Positions 1 to 5,651 of a DNA stretch of 8,956 nt are shown here, in pieces. The stretch's first letter is position 1. The number at the start of each line of letters is the position of its first letter. This DNA is from Bacillota bacterium (GTDB lineage Bacteria; Bacillota; Sulfobacillia; Sulfobacillales; Sulfobacillaceae), in the NCBI GenBank assembly GCA_023381095.1, contig JAMCTO010000250.1, forward strand, positions 1-8,956, written 5' to 3'. The notes under the pieces were generated by a model, which saw nothing but the letters and a program-made list of their open reading frames with translations, searched no databases and was not told where the DNA came from. The translations under genes were made by a program, and so were the position numbers.

Positions 1-83
1 ACATGACAGCGAATAACCGTCGGGATGCGGCGTATTAACGCTTCAATATCGGTTACCGGAATTTGCTCCATGTCGCCTGGCAT
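1..83 (-). CDS. Partial unknown protein, N-terminal 27 residues only
   Basis: An ATG at 81-83 on the minus strand is preceded by a strong Shine-Dalgarno (AAGGAG, with TCTTGCG between it and the ATG), and the frame stays open to the window edge. The visible protein starts MPGDMEQIPVTDIEALIRRI and continues PTVIRCH. It follows a terminator (118-153), so it begins its own unit or depends on readthrough. I do not recognise it securely. The pattern 'IRRIPTVIRCHV' reminds me of the start of a small uncharacterised Firmicutes family, but that is memory and cannot be tested on 27 residues. The existence of a gene start rests on the ribosome-binding site and the open frame; the function is unknown. 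Confidence 0.6.
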   Translation of the reverse strand, partial: MPGDMEQIPVTDIEALIRRIPTVIRCH

Positions 84-115
84 CGCAAGACTCCTTCAAC
101 TTGGCAATATCCATA

Positions 116-153
116 ACAAAAAAGGGCATCGACATCCTATTCGATACCCTTTT
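116..153 (-). terminator. Intrinsic terminator after leucine dehydrogenase
   Basis: On the minus strand, arms at 141-153 and 120-132 form a 13-bp stem with one G-T wobble around an 8-nt loop (133-140). The stem ends in a run of six T (118-123). It lies 25 nt past the dehydrogenase stop codon and before the next start at 83, so it should end the dehydrogenase transcript. Confidence 0.85.
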
Positions 154-177
154 GACAAATTCCTCTTTATTGGTCGG

Positions 178-1245
178 TTATTCTGGCACGTAAGTAGCCT
201 GAACCCTGCCTAGCACATGAATGCGTGATTCGGCAATGCGGTCAGCCGCTTCTTGGGTGGGAATCCGTTCTGTATCTGCTCGCCTAAGAATTTCCCCGAC
301 CTGGGTGCCAATTTGTCTCACTCTGGCATAGGCGCGCTCGGGATGATAGCCATCACGATGCAATTCGTCGGCCACATTGACCACACCGCCTCCGTTAATC
401 ACATAATCTGGGACGTATACGATTTTCTTTCTCATCAAGTCTAATCCATGGCGCGGTTCTTTTAACTGATTATTCGCCGAACCTGCGATGACTTTGCAGC
501 GCAACTGAGGAATGGTATCGTCATTTAAAATGGCACCCAAAGCGCATGGGGCAAAGATGTCGGCCGCCACTCCATAAATTTGGTCGGGTTCTGCCCAAGT
601 GGCCCCTAGTTCATCAGCGGTTTGCTTGCCTTCCTCAGGATGAATATCGGTGACGATCAAATTGGCGCCTTCATCTTTGAGGGCTTTTGCCAGCAACGTT
701 CCTACATGGCCCATGCCTTGAATCGCTACAGTTTTCCCGTGCAAATCATCGGTTTCCCAAACCATACGAGCCGCTGCTTTCATCCCCTCTAAAACCCCAA
801 GCGCCGTCGCGGGTGAAGGATCCCCACTGGTTTCTTTAAGTCCGCCCACAAACTCGGTTTCCCGTGATACAGTCGCCATGTCGTCGGCATTGGTGCCGAC
901 GTCCTCCGCCGTAATATATCGTCCGCCCAAACTCTGAATCAACCGACCAAAACTGCGAAACAGGGCTTCCGATTTATCTTTGCGGCTGTCAGCCCAAATG
1001 ATGGACTTTCCGCCGCCTAGGTCCAGTCCCATGGCGGCATTTTTGTATGTCATGCCGCGAGACAAACGCAGAACATCCACTATGGCCTCTTTTTCGTCAT
1101 CGTAGGGCCACATCCGGCATCCACCCAAGGCAGGCCCCAGTGTGGTGTCGTGTATTGCCACAATCGCCTTCAATCCTGTGGTTTTATCGTACCAGAACAC
1201 TAATTCTTCATGGCCAAACTTCTCCATCGATTCGAATATGTTCAT
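178..1245 (-). CDS. bcd: Leucine dehydrogenase (branched-chain amino-acid dehydrogenase)
   Basis: This enzyme oxidatively deaminates leucine, valine and isoleucine to their 2-oxo acids with NAD+. It feeds branched-chain fatty-acid and energy metabolism in the cytoplasm. The 355-residue protein aligns by memory almost end to end with Bacillus Bcd (about 364 aa). The two catalytic lysines fall at the classic positions, K68 in MTYKNAA and K80 in LGGGK, with the conserved Asp D115 in ITAEDVG. The NAD-binding loop GMGHVG is at 177-182 and the beta-strand-2 Asp is D200. L40, A113 and the valines in GGGVVNV (288, 291) fit an aliphatic rather than phenylalanine substrate. I chose the ATG at 1243-1245 because MNIFESMEKF matches the family N terminus. 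A GTG at 1303-1305 would add 20 unconserved residues. The gene is flanked by terminators, so it is probably monocistronic, unlike the Bacillus bkd operon. Valine dehydrogenase activity cannot be excluded. Confidence 0.94.
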   Translation of the reverse strand: MNIFESMEKFGHEELVFWYDKTTGLKAIVAIHDTTLGPALGGCRMWPYDDEKEAIVDVLRLSRGMTYKNAAMGLDLGGGKSIIWADSRKDKSEALFRSFGRLIQSLGGRYITAEDVGTNADDMATVSRETEFVGGLKETSGDPSPATALGVLEGMKAAARMVWETDDLHGKTVAIQGMGHVGTLLAKALKDEGANLIVTDIHPEEGKQTADELGATWAEPDQIYGVAADIFAPCALGAILNDDTIPQLRCKVIAGSANNQLKEPRHGLDLMRKKIVYVPDYVINGGGVVNVADELHRDGYHPERAYARVRQIGTQVGEILRRADTERIPTQEAADRIAESRIHVLGRVQATYVPE

Positions 1246-1251
1246 GAACTT

Positions 1252-1269
1252 CTCGCTGACGCGAGCTCC
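1252..1269 (-). promoter_or_regulatory. Leader hairpin between Shine-Dalgarno and start of bcd
   Basis: The minus strand reads GGAG (1266-1269), then CTCGC-GTCA-GCGAG (a perfect 5-bp stem with a 4-nt loop, 1252-1265), then AAGTTC and ATG. Linear spacing from GGAG to the start is 20 nt, which is too long. If the hairpin folds, the effective spacing is 6 nt, close to ideal. The only other candidate, GAGAAG, sits just 3 nt from the ATG. The fold is predicted by eye; its role is inferred. Confidence 0.5.
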
Positions 1270-1385
1270 ACTCCCTTTCGTTCGCTGTTGGGGGTTAGGT
1301 AGCACCCTTACCGCTCATCATAATCGCACAATTGCCCCCCAAGGTAAACCTCTTGCCTGACACAATATTAGTATGCCTTGGCACA

Positions 1386-1423
1386 GGAAAACTAAAAGAG
1401 GCTCCCGGGAAGGAGCCCCCTTT
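1386..1423 (-). terminator. Intrinsic terminator of spo0A
   Basis: Twenty nucleotides past the spo0A stop, minus-strand arms at 1412-1423 and 1394-1405 form a 12-bp stem. Its core is GGCTCC/GGAGCC, extended by A-T pairs and two G-T wobbles, with a 6-nt loop (1406-1411). T-rich sequence (TCTTTTAGTTTT) follows. It separates the spo0A transcript from bcd. Confidence 0.88.
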
Positions 1424-1443
1424 GTCATAACTTTATGTAGCGA

Positions 1444-2229
1444 TTAACTAGCCTTGATTTGCATACGTAATTTGTCAGCCACCATTGCAATAAACTCGCT
1501 GTTGGTGGGTTTGCCGCGATCTCGATTCACCGTATGGCCGAATATTCCATTGATCACATCCACGTTACCGCGAGCCCATGCCACTTCGATAGCATGACGA
1601 ATCGCACGCTCGACTCGGCTAGGTGTGGTCTTAAATTTAACAGCGATAGCTGGGTACAGCTCTTTGGTGACTCCGCTTAACAAATCCACACGGTTGACTA
1701 CCATCAAGATTGCCTCTCGCAAGTAGAGGTAGCCTTTGATGTGGGCCGGAATACCAATTTCATGAATAATATTGGTGACTTCCACATCCAAGTGCTTTAT
1801 CGGCACCACTTGAAGCTTCCCAGTCGCCGGTACAACTGGTTTAGGCTGCGGTGAAGGTTCTCCCCCAAGCTGCTTGACTCTTTCCGCCAATACTTTTAGA
1901 TTAAACGGCTTCAAAATGTAATAATCGGCGCCCAATTCCAAAGCTTTTTGGGTCATGGTTTCCTGTCCAAATGCTGTCAATACAATGACCTTAGGAGTGC
2001 GGGCCAGTTCCATTTGCCGCAACCGTTCCAATACTCCAATTCCATCCAAATGAGGCATAATAATGTCCAGAACTACTACATCCACCACTTGCCGAGAAAG
2101 AAAATCGAGCACCTCTACGCCATGGTTGGCTATACCTGCCACTTCCAACCCCTCATCATTTTGGATGGTTTCGTTCAACAGCTCGCAAAATTCGCGATTA
2201 TCGTCAGCGATTAAAACTTTAATTGCCAT
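1444..2229 (-). CDS. spo0A: Spo0A, master response regulator of sporulation
   Basis: Spo0A is the DNA-binding response regulator that receives phosphate from the sporulation phosphorelay or from orphan kinases and switches cells into sporulation. The 261-residue protein matches the usual length (B. subtilis 267). The receiver domain (1-119) has the acidic pair D9/D10, the phosphorylation site D55 in [12 protein letters not shown]85 and K107 in LKPF. A Pro-rich linker (about 120-146) leads to the effector domain, where [15 protein letters not shown] (204-218) is the DNA-recognition region. The C terminus [15 protein letters not shown] is almost identical to the Bacillus protein. ATG 2227-2229 has AGGGGG nine bases upstream. 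A small membrane-protein gene ends 62 nt upstream and probably shares its sigma-H-type promoter. An intrinsic terminator follows. No essential residue is missing. Confidence 0.99.
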   Translation of the reverse strand: MAIKVLIADDNREFCELLNETIQNDEGLEVAGIANHGVEVLDFLSRQVVDVVVLDIIMPHLDGIGVLERLRQMELARTPKVIVLTAFGQETMTQKALELGADYYILKPFNLKVLAERVKQLGGEPSPQPKPVVPATGKLQVVPIKHLDVEVTNIIHEIGIPAHIKGYLYLREAILMVVNRVDLLSGVTKELYPAIAVKFKTTPSRVERAIRHAIEVAWARGNVDVINGIFGHTVNRDRGKPTNSEFIAMVADKLRMQIKAS

Positions 2230-2291
2230 GTGAGTGCCCCCTGCGGTCAGAATTTACACTGATTGCCCTTTAACTCCTTCTACGATTCTGC

Positions 2292-2510
2292 CTAATCTCC
2301 TTCCTCTTGCGAAGAGATGTCATCATTTAAAATGTCGCTTTTTTCTACCTGTTTCGACATTATTAGGATTTGTTGCAAGTAATAGGTATGTTCCATTAGG
2401 TGTTGAGTCCGATTCCACAATTCACGGCCATAACCAAAGAGGGCCCACGTCACCGCTAGCCACACGGACAAAAATATCCATATCAGAAACCACAGCCAGT
2501 AATGATTCAC
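2292..2510 (-). CDS. Small Trp-rich single-span membrane protein, unknown function
   Basis: This 72-codon gene lies between spoIVB and spo0A; I do not recognise the family. GTG 2508-2510 is chosen because a strong GAGGAGG lies nine bases upstream. An in-frame TTG at 2546 would add 12 residues and lacks such a site. Residues 4-27 form one hydrophobic helix with five of the six tryptophans (W5, W7, W11, W17, W22; W32 lies just after). R29 and R34 follow, so the C-terminal side is probably cytoplasmic. Residues 29-57 look helical, and the tail (58-72, with DDISSQEEGD) is acidic. It has no signal-peptidase site or catalytic motif that I can see. A near-consensus sigma-H promoter starts about 45 nt upstream, and spo0A begins 62 nt after its stop. 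This suggests co-expression with spo0A at sporulation onset. A sporulation or kinase-related membrane role is inference only. Confidence 0.77.
   Translation of the reverse strand: MNHYWLWFLIWIFLSVWLAVTWALFGYGRELWNRTQHLMEHTYYLQQILIMSKQVEKSDILNDDISSQEEGD
2353..2359 (-). promoter_or_regulatory. Candidate Spo0A box (TGTCGAA) upstream of spo0A
   Basis: The minus strand reads AATGTCGAAAC, a perfect match to the Spo0A-binding core TGTCGAA, within the 3' half of the small membrane gene and about 125 nt before spo0A. In B. subtilis, Spo0A boxes near spo0A mediate autoregulation. A 7-base match can occur by chance, so binding is unproven. Confidence 0.4.
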
Positions 2511-2552
2511 GTGAGGATCCCTCCTCGGATACCATGAAACGAGCAAGAATCT

Positions 2553-2559
2553 TGACGAA
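2553..2559 (+). promoter_or_regulatory. Candidate Spo0A box (TGACGAA) at the sigma-H start site
   Basis: The plus strand reads TGACGAA, which fits the degenerate Spo0A box TGNCGAA. It lies immediately downstream of the -10 element (2561-2569), so it would cover the predicted transcription start. Binding there would be expected to repress. A short palindrome, CAAGA-A-TCTTG (2544-2554), abuts it. Chance occurrence is possible. Confidence 0.35.
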
Positions 2560-2560
2560 C

Positions 2561-2590
2561 GAATTCTCTATCCGACGCCAAAATTCCTGC
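2561..2590 (-). promoter_or_regulatory. Sigma-H-type promoter for small membrane gene and spo0A
   Basis: The minus strand carries GCAGGAATT (2582-2590) as -35 and AGAGAATTC (2561-2569) as -10, separated by 12 nt. The published B. subtilis sigma-H consensus is RNAGGAWWW-N11-12-RNNGAATWW; only the last -10 base deviates. The predicted start is about 2553-2555, giving a leader of roughly 45 nt to the small gene. Sigma-H drives the sporulation promoter of spo0A in B. subtilis, so the location makes sense. Confidence 0.65.
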
Positions 2591-2615
2591 CCACCACACC
2601 GATCACCCAAGATTT

Positions 2616-3941
2616 TCATACATTTTTCAGAGATCCGTTCTGATCTTTGCTATACGCTGGTTGGTGAGCCATCCAGTAGGCATAACAACCAAATCCTAAC
2701 GCGGGACGACTTAGCAGAACGTGGGTTACCGCACCCACAAGATGGCCATTTTCAATAATGGGACTGCCACTCATCCCCTGCACCACACCACCGGCTGCCC
2801 GCAATAGCCTGGGATCGGTAACCTGAAACAACAATCCTTTGGTATTAGGTTGCCACTGGGGATATGTGCGCAATATTCGAACTTGAAATACCTCTGGGCG
2901 TTGACCTCTGACAACGGTAACAATTTGAGCCGCCCCTGGCTGTACTTGATCCGGCAATGCCAATGGAATTGCACGCTGGGGGCCCCAAACTGGATTGTGC
3001 GCCAAACGGCCTACGATACCGAATCGCCCGTTATGCATCACATTGCCGGCCACATTGCGTCCACCGGCCAATACCCCAATCTTTTGACCCGGGATGGTTC
3101 CAGAACCTGCAATGACACCCACAATATCCGCTCCCATCACATAACCGGAACGTATTGCCACCGGATGGCGGGTTAATCCATCGGTAATGCTATGCCCTAA
3201 AGCTGCATATTGGTGGGTTTTCGGATTGTAAAAGGTAAGAGTCCCTACGCCATTGGCACCGTCCTCGACTACAACTCCCACTTCCCAACGACGAATCTGC
3301 GGCACCCATACCGGATGCAGCCATCTTCGGTGCATGGTTCGAGCCCCTTCAACCGCCAACTCCAAAGGCTTCCCAGTGCTGCCTGCCGCCCGTACTGCAT
3401 TTTGCAATTGCTGGTCCGTGAGGGCTGGCTCCTGATTGATCCGGGTAATTATGTCCCCTCGCTCAATTCCCGCTTCCTGAGCCGGATCTATCCATTGATG
3501 CCCCTGCCGTATCGGCTGTACCGCAGTGACCACCAGCCCCCGGGTGTGAGCCACCACCCCAAGCGATTCCCCACCTGGCACCAACGATGGCGGCGCAGCC
3601 GTCACGTCAACCGGAATGGTGCGATACCAAAACTTGCCCAAGAATGAAAATCTCACATCATAATGCCCTGGTTTAGTCGCTACCAATGTCACTTGGTTCA
3701 AACCCTTGGATTCCTGAATTTGCATCCGACCTATAGGTGTTACCTGTACCGGAAGATAACCGCTCCAGGGCAGACTCAACGGCTCTCCTTGGGGTATCAT
3801 AAGATGGCTTGGCCAGACAGCGATCCGTTCCAATGGAGGAGAAAAGCCGGCGGAAATAAGCATAATCGCGCCTGCGACACCGATAATTTTTTTAGGATTC
3901 CACCTCCGGGCATTCACACGGTTTTTAGCTTTTGGTCTCAC
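2616..3941 (-). CDS. spoIVB: SpoIVB, sporulation serine peptidase (S55) with PDZ domain
   Basis: SpoIVB is made in the forespore, crosses into the intermembrane space and cleaves SpoIVFA. This releases the SpoIVFB protease that activates sigma-K. The 441-residue protein is slightly longer than B. subtilis SpoIVB (425). It has a basic N terminus, one membrane segment (about 18-34), an N-terminal extracytoplasmic region, a PDZ domain (about 122-200, with AGIERGDIITRINQ) and the S55 peptidase domain. The catalytic triad is intact: H250 in ALGHSI, D376 in FQVTD and S391 in QGMSGSPI, all shifted 13-14 residues from Bacillus H236/D363/S378. Start GTG 3939-3941 is set by a 10-nt perfect anti-16S match (GGAGGTGATC). 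The operon before it ends in a terminator, so it needs its own promoter, expected to be sigma-F/G type, though I found no convincing one. No terminator separates it from the small gene downstream. Confidence 0.98.
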   Translation of the reverse strand: MRPKAKNRVNARRWNPKKIIGVAGAIMLISAGFSPPLERIAVWPSHLMIPQGEPLSLPWSGYLPVQVTPIGRMQIQESKGLNQVTLVATKPGHYDVRFSFLGKFWYRTIPVDVTAAPPSLVPGGESLGVVAHTRGLVVTAVQPIRQGHQWIDPAQEAGIERGDIITRINQEPALTDQQLQNAVRAAGSTGKPLELAVEGARTMHRRWLHPVWVPQIRRWEVGVVVEDGANGVGTLTFYNPKTHQYAALGHSITDGLTRHPVAIRSGYVMGADIVGVIAGSGTIPGQKIGVLAGGRNVAGNVMHNGRFGIVGRLAHNPVWGPQRAIPLALPDQVQPGAAQIVTVVRGQRPEVFQVRILRTYPQWQPNTKGLLFQVTDPRLLRAAGGVVQGMSGSPIIENGHLVGAVTHVLLSRPALGFGCYAYWMAHQPAYSKDQNGSLKNV

Positions 3942-4039
3942 TCGCGGATCACCTCCAATCTCTTGTCCTGATACCTATAACATCCCGAAGCCGATCCCGA
4001 TTCATGCCCGGAATCAGAGTCAGTGTCTGTCAACAGTGG

Positions 4040-4093
4040 GAATGCAAACACAACAACCCAAGGCGCCAACGAATAAAATATTGGTGCCTTGGG
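4040..4093 (-). terminator. Intrinsic terminator ending the tlyA-to-glycosyltransferase operon
   Basis: Minus-strand arms at 4081-4093 (CCCAAGGCACCAA) and 4057-4069 (TTGGCGCCTTGGG) form a 13-bp stem with one A-C mismatch and an 11-nt A/T-rich loop. T-rich sequence (TTGTTGTGTTTG) follows. It lies 63 nt past the glycosyltransferase stop and separates that operon from spoIVB. The T run is interrupted by G, so termination may be incomplete. Confidence 0.75.
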
Positions 4094-4155
4094 CGCAGTG
4101 CCAAATCTTTTGTGAAATTACCAAGGTTACCGCAGGAAGCGACAGCGTAGATTTA

Positions 4156-5208
4156 TCATAATATCTTGAGATGACGTATGATGTCCCGGGCCGCCGTGGG
4201 TCGAGCCCACTTTTCTTGCGCCGCGAGCATTAATTTGCGCATAGGTGCATCATTTTTTAACAAATCGTGCACCTTATCCGTAAGCTCCGTATCGCCGCGT
4301 ACGGCCAAATGATGTTTTAACAAACGATCGCGATTTATTTCTTCTTGCCCGGGAATCCAGTGGGTCACAATCCAGGGCACTTGTGACTGAGCAACTTCGG
4401 CTGCGGTCACCCCACCGGGCTTTCCCACTACCAATTGGGCATGACGCAAAAATATCGGCATATTTTCGACATACCCAGCAATCGTCACAGTTTCCGGCCA
4501 ACGATATTCCGAGAGCTTCCAGCGAAGCTTTTCATTGTGGCCACATACGGCCACTATCGGCCAACCCAATGTGGCCAATTGTCGTAGAATCCTGGTATAT
4601 GGGCCCATCCCCAAGCCACCGCCCAGCAAGATGATCGGCCCCGGATCATAAATCGGCAATGGAGGAACCGTTTCCTGAAATGAGGCGCGAATCGGTATCC
4701 CCGTCATAAACACACGGTCTGATGCCACTCCGAATTGATTTAAGTCCCCCACTTGTTCCGGAAGCCATACCGTGTAGGCATCCGCCATTGGCTCATACCA
4801 AAACCGGTGTACTGAAAGGTCCGTCAGCACCCCGACCACCCGTAAAGTTGGATGCGTTTCTCGAACCGCTCCCCATGCGTTCAGCGCGAACGGGTGAGTG
4901 GCTATTACAACATCTGGACGGTACTCGGCAAAAACGTCGGGCAATACCCGGCGACCAATTTGCCGCCAATGCGTTCTATGCTGGCGCCAGTTGAAGGTGG
5001 TGCGGTCTGACCAACGAAACAATCGGCCGTAACTTGATCCAAAGTAGTGCAAGCCAAAAAAGTACAGCGACGTTTCTACCCGGGCTGCCGCCACTAAATG
5101 ATGAGAAAACTCGACTTGCCACCCATCTAAGTAAGCAGCTTCGGCCATCGCCTGAGCAGCAATATCGTGGCCGGTGCCAATCGGCAAACTGGCAATTAGA
5201 AGTTTCAT
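4156..5208 (-). CDS. MGDG-synthase/UgtP-like (GT28-type) glycosyltransferase
   Basis: This is a probable glycolipid glycosyltransferase of the monogalactosyldiacylglycerol synthase / processive diacylglycerol glucosyltransferase (UgtP) type. It would transfer sugar from a UDP-sugar to a lipid at the inner face of the membrane. The 350-residue protein has a GT-B layout. The N-terminal acceptor half contains the family motif GTGHDIAAQAM (11-21), THPF (104-107) and TDLSVHRFW (129-137). The C-terminal nucleotide-sugar half contains GGGLGMGP (196-203), VCGHNEKL (221-228), GKPGGVTAAE (262-271) and PGQEEINRD (286-294). ATG 5206-5208 is chosen because MKLLIASLPIGTGH matches the family start and AGAGG lies just upstream; an upstream in-frame ATG would add 17 unlike residues. 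It starts 11 nt after the DUF212 stop, so the two are probably co-translated. The sugar and lipid acceptor cannot be read from sequence, and MurG-like activity is less likely. Confidence 0.9.
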   Translation of the reverse strand: MKLLIASLPIGTGHDIAAQAMAEAAYLDGWQVEFSHHLVAAARVETSLYFFGLHYFGSSYGRLFRWSDRTTFNWRQHRTHWRQIGRRVLPDVFAEYRPDVVIATHPFALNAWGAVRETHPTLRVVGVLTDLSVHRFWYEPMADAYTVWLPEQVGDLNQFGVASDRVFMTGIPIRASFQETVPPLPIYDPGPIILLGGGLGMGPYTRILRQLATLGWPIVAVCGHNEKLRWKLSEYRWPETVTIAGYVENMPIFLRHAQLVVGKPGGVTAAEVAQSQVPWIVTHWIPGQEEINRDRLLKHHLAVRGDTELTDKVHDLLKNDAPMRKLMLAAQEKWARPTAARDIIRHLKIL

Positions 5209-5219
5209 CGCATCCTCTT

Positions 5220-5651
5220 TTATATGCGGTAGAGAAGTATCCCTATAAAGACACCCCACAGAGCGCCCATTAGTACCTCTACCGGGGTGTGTCCGACAAA
5301 CTCCGGAAATTCGTCGCTATCACTCATTCGGTTAAGATATTTTGACTGCAGACCGACAGTGCGCCGCACCCCTATCGCGTCATACAGCACGATAAATCCC
5401 AACACGCAACTTACCGCGAACAACGGGGATTGCCACCCAGTTTGAAATCCCATGGCAGTGGATAACGCCGAGACCATAGCGGAATGGGAGGATGGCATAC
5501 CTCCGGATCCGATTAATCGTTCTAATCGAGGACGTTTTTTGTACCACGCATAAATCACAAACTTCAGCAGTTGGGCGCTGGCCACTGCTAAAACCGCAGT
5601 AATAAGCACCCGATTCGAATCATTTAATAATCGCGACAATCCGCTATGCAC
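5220..5651 (-). CDS. DUF212 / divergent PAP2-like integral membrane protein
   Basis: This 143-residue membrane protein belongs to the DUF212 family (B. subtilis YuiD-like), a divergent relative of PAP2 phosphatases that act on lipid phosphates. Features are a first hydrophobic segment (about 15-34), the basic stretch KKRPRLERL, and the signature SGGMPSSHSAMVSAL (49-63), whose PSSH (53-56) recalls the PAP2 PSGH motif. These are followed by a hydrophobic segment (76-91), YDAIGVRR (90-97), GHTPVEVLMG (120-129) and a last membrane segment (to 141). The start is GTG 5649-5651, with GGAGG six bases upstream; it overlaps the recN stop by 8 nt, which implies translational coupling. A longer form beginning at 5696 would lie inside recN and is unlikely. 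Biochemical activity of this family is not established to my knowledge. Pairing with the glycolipid glycosyltransferase suggests a membrane-lipid role. Confidence 0.91.
   Translation of the reverse strand: MHSGLSRLLNDSNRVLITAVLAVASAQLLKFVIYAWYKKRPRLERLIGSGGMPSSHSAMVSALSTAMGFQTGWQSPLFAVSCVLGFIVLYDAIGVRRTVGLQSKYLNRMSDSDEFPEFVGHTPVEVLMGALWGVFIGILLYRI

Noticed and set aside
1246..1305. GTG at 1303-1305 as start of leucine dehydrogenase
   Set aside because: The 20 extra residues do not resemble the family, and the only AAGG abuts the codon. The ATG at 1245 matches the Bacillus N terminus.
1341..1351. Short palindrome AGGT-TT-ACCT in the bcd leader as an operator
   Set aside because: Only 4-bp arms, and no convincing promoter at a defined distance; too short to separate from chance.
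1321..1380. Sigma-A or sigma-54 promoter for bcd
   Set aside because: Candidates such as TTTACC-N17-GATTAT match only 4 of 6 bases at each element, and no proper GG-N10-GC pair was found, so none was listed.
2507..2514. Perfect 8-nt palindrome TCACGTGA over the small gene's start codon
   Set aside because: No partner site and no known regulator in this context; it is expected by chance at this length.
2422..2619. 65-codon minus-strand ORF whose ATG overlaps the spoIVB stop
   Set aside because: It has no Shine-Dalgarno, it runs through the sigma-H promoter and overlaps the better-supported 72-codon gene in another frame, and the protein has no recognisable features.
2234..2758. 174-codon plus-strand ORF opposite the spo0A/spoIVB gap
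   Set aside because: It is antisense to the end of spoIVB and the whole small gene. Its composition (Ser/Thr/Pro/Arg-rich, no domain) is that of a shadow frame.
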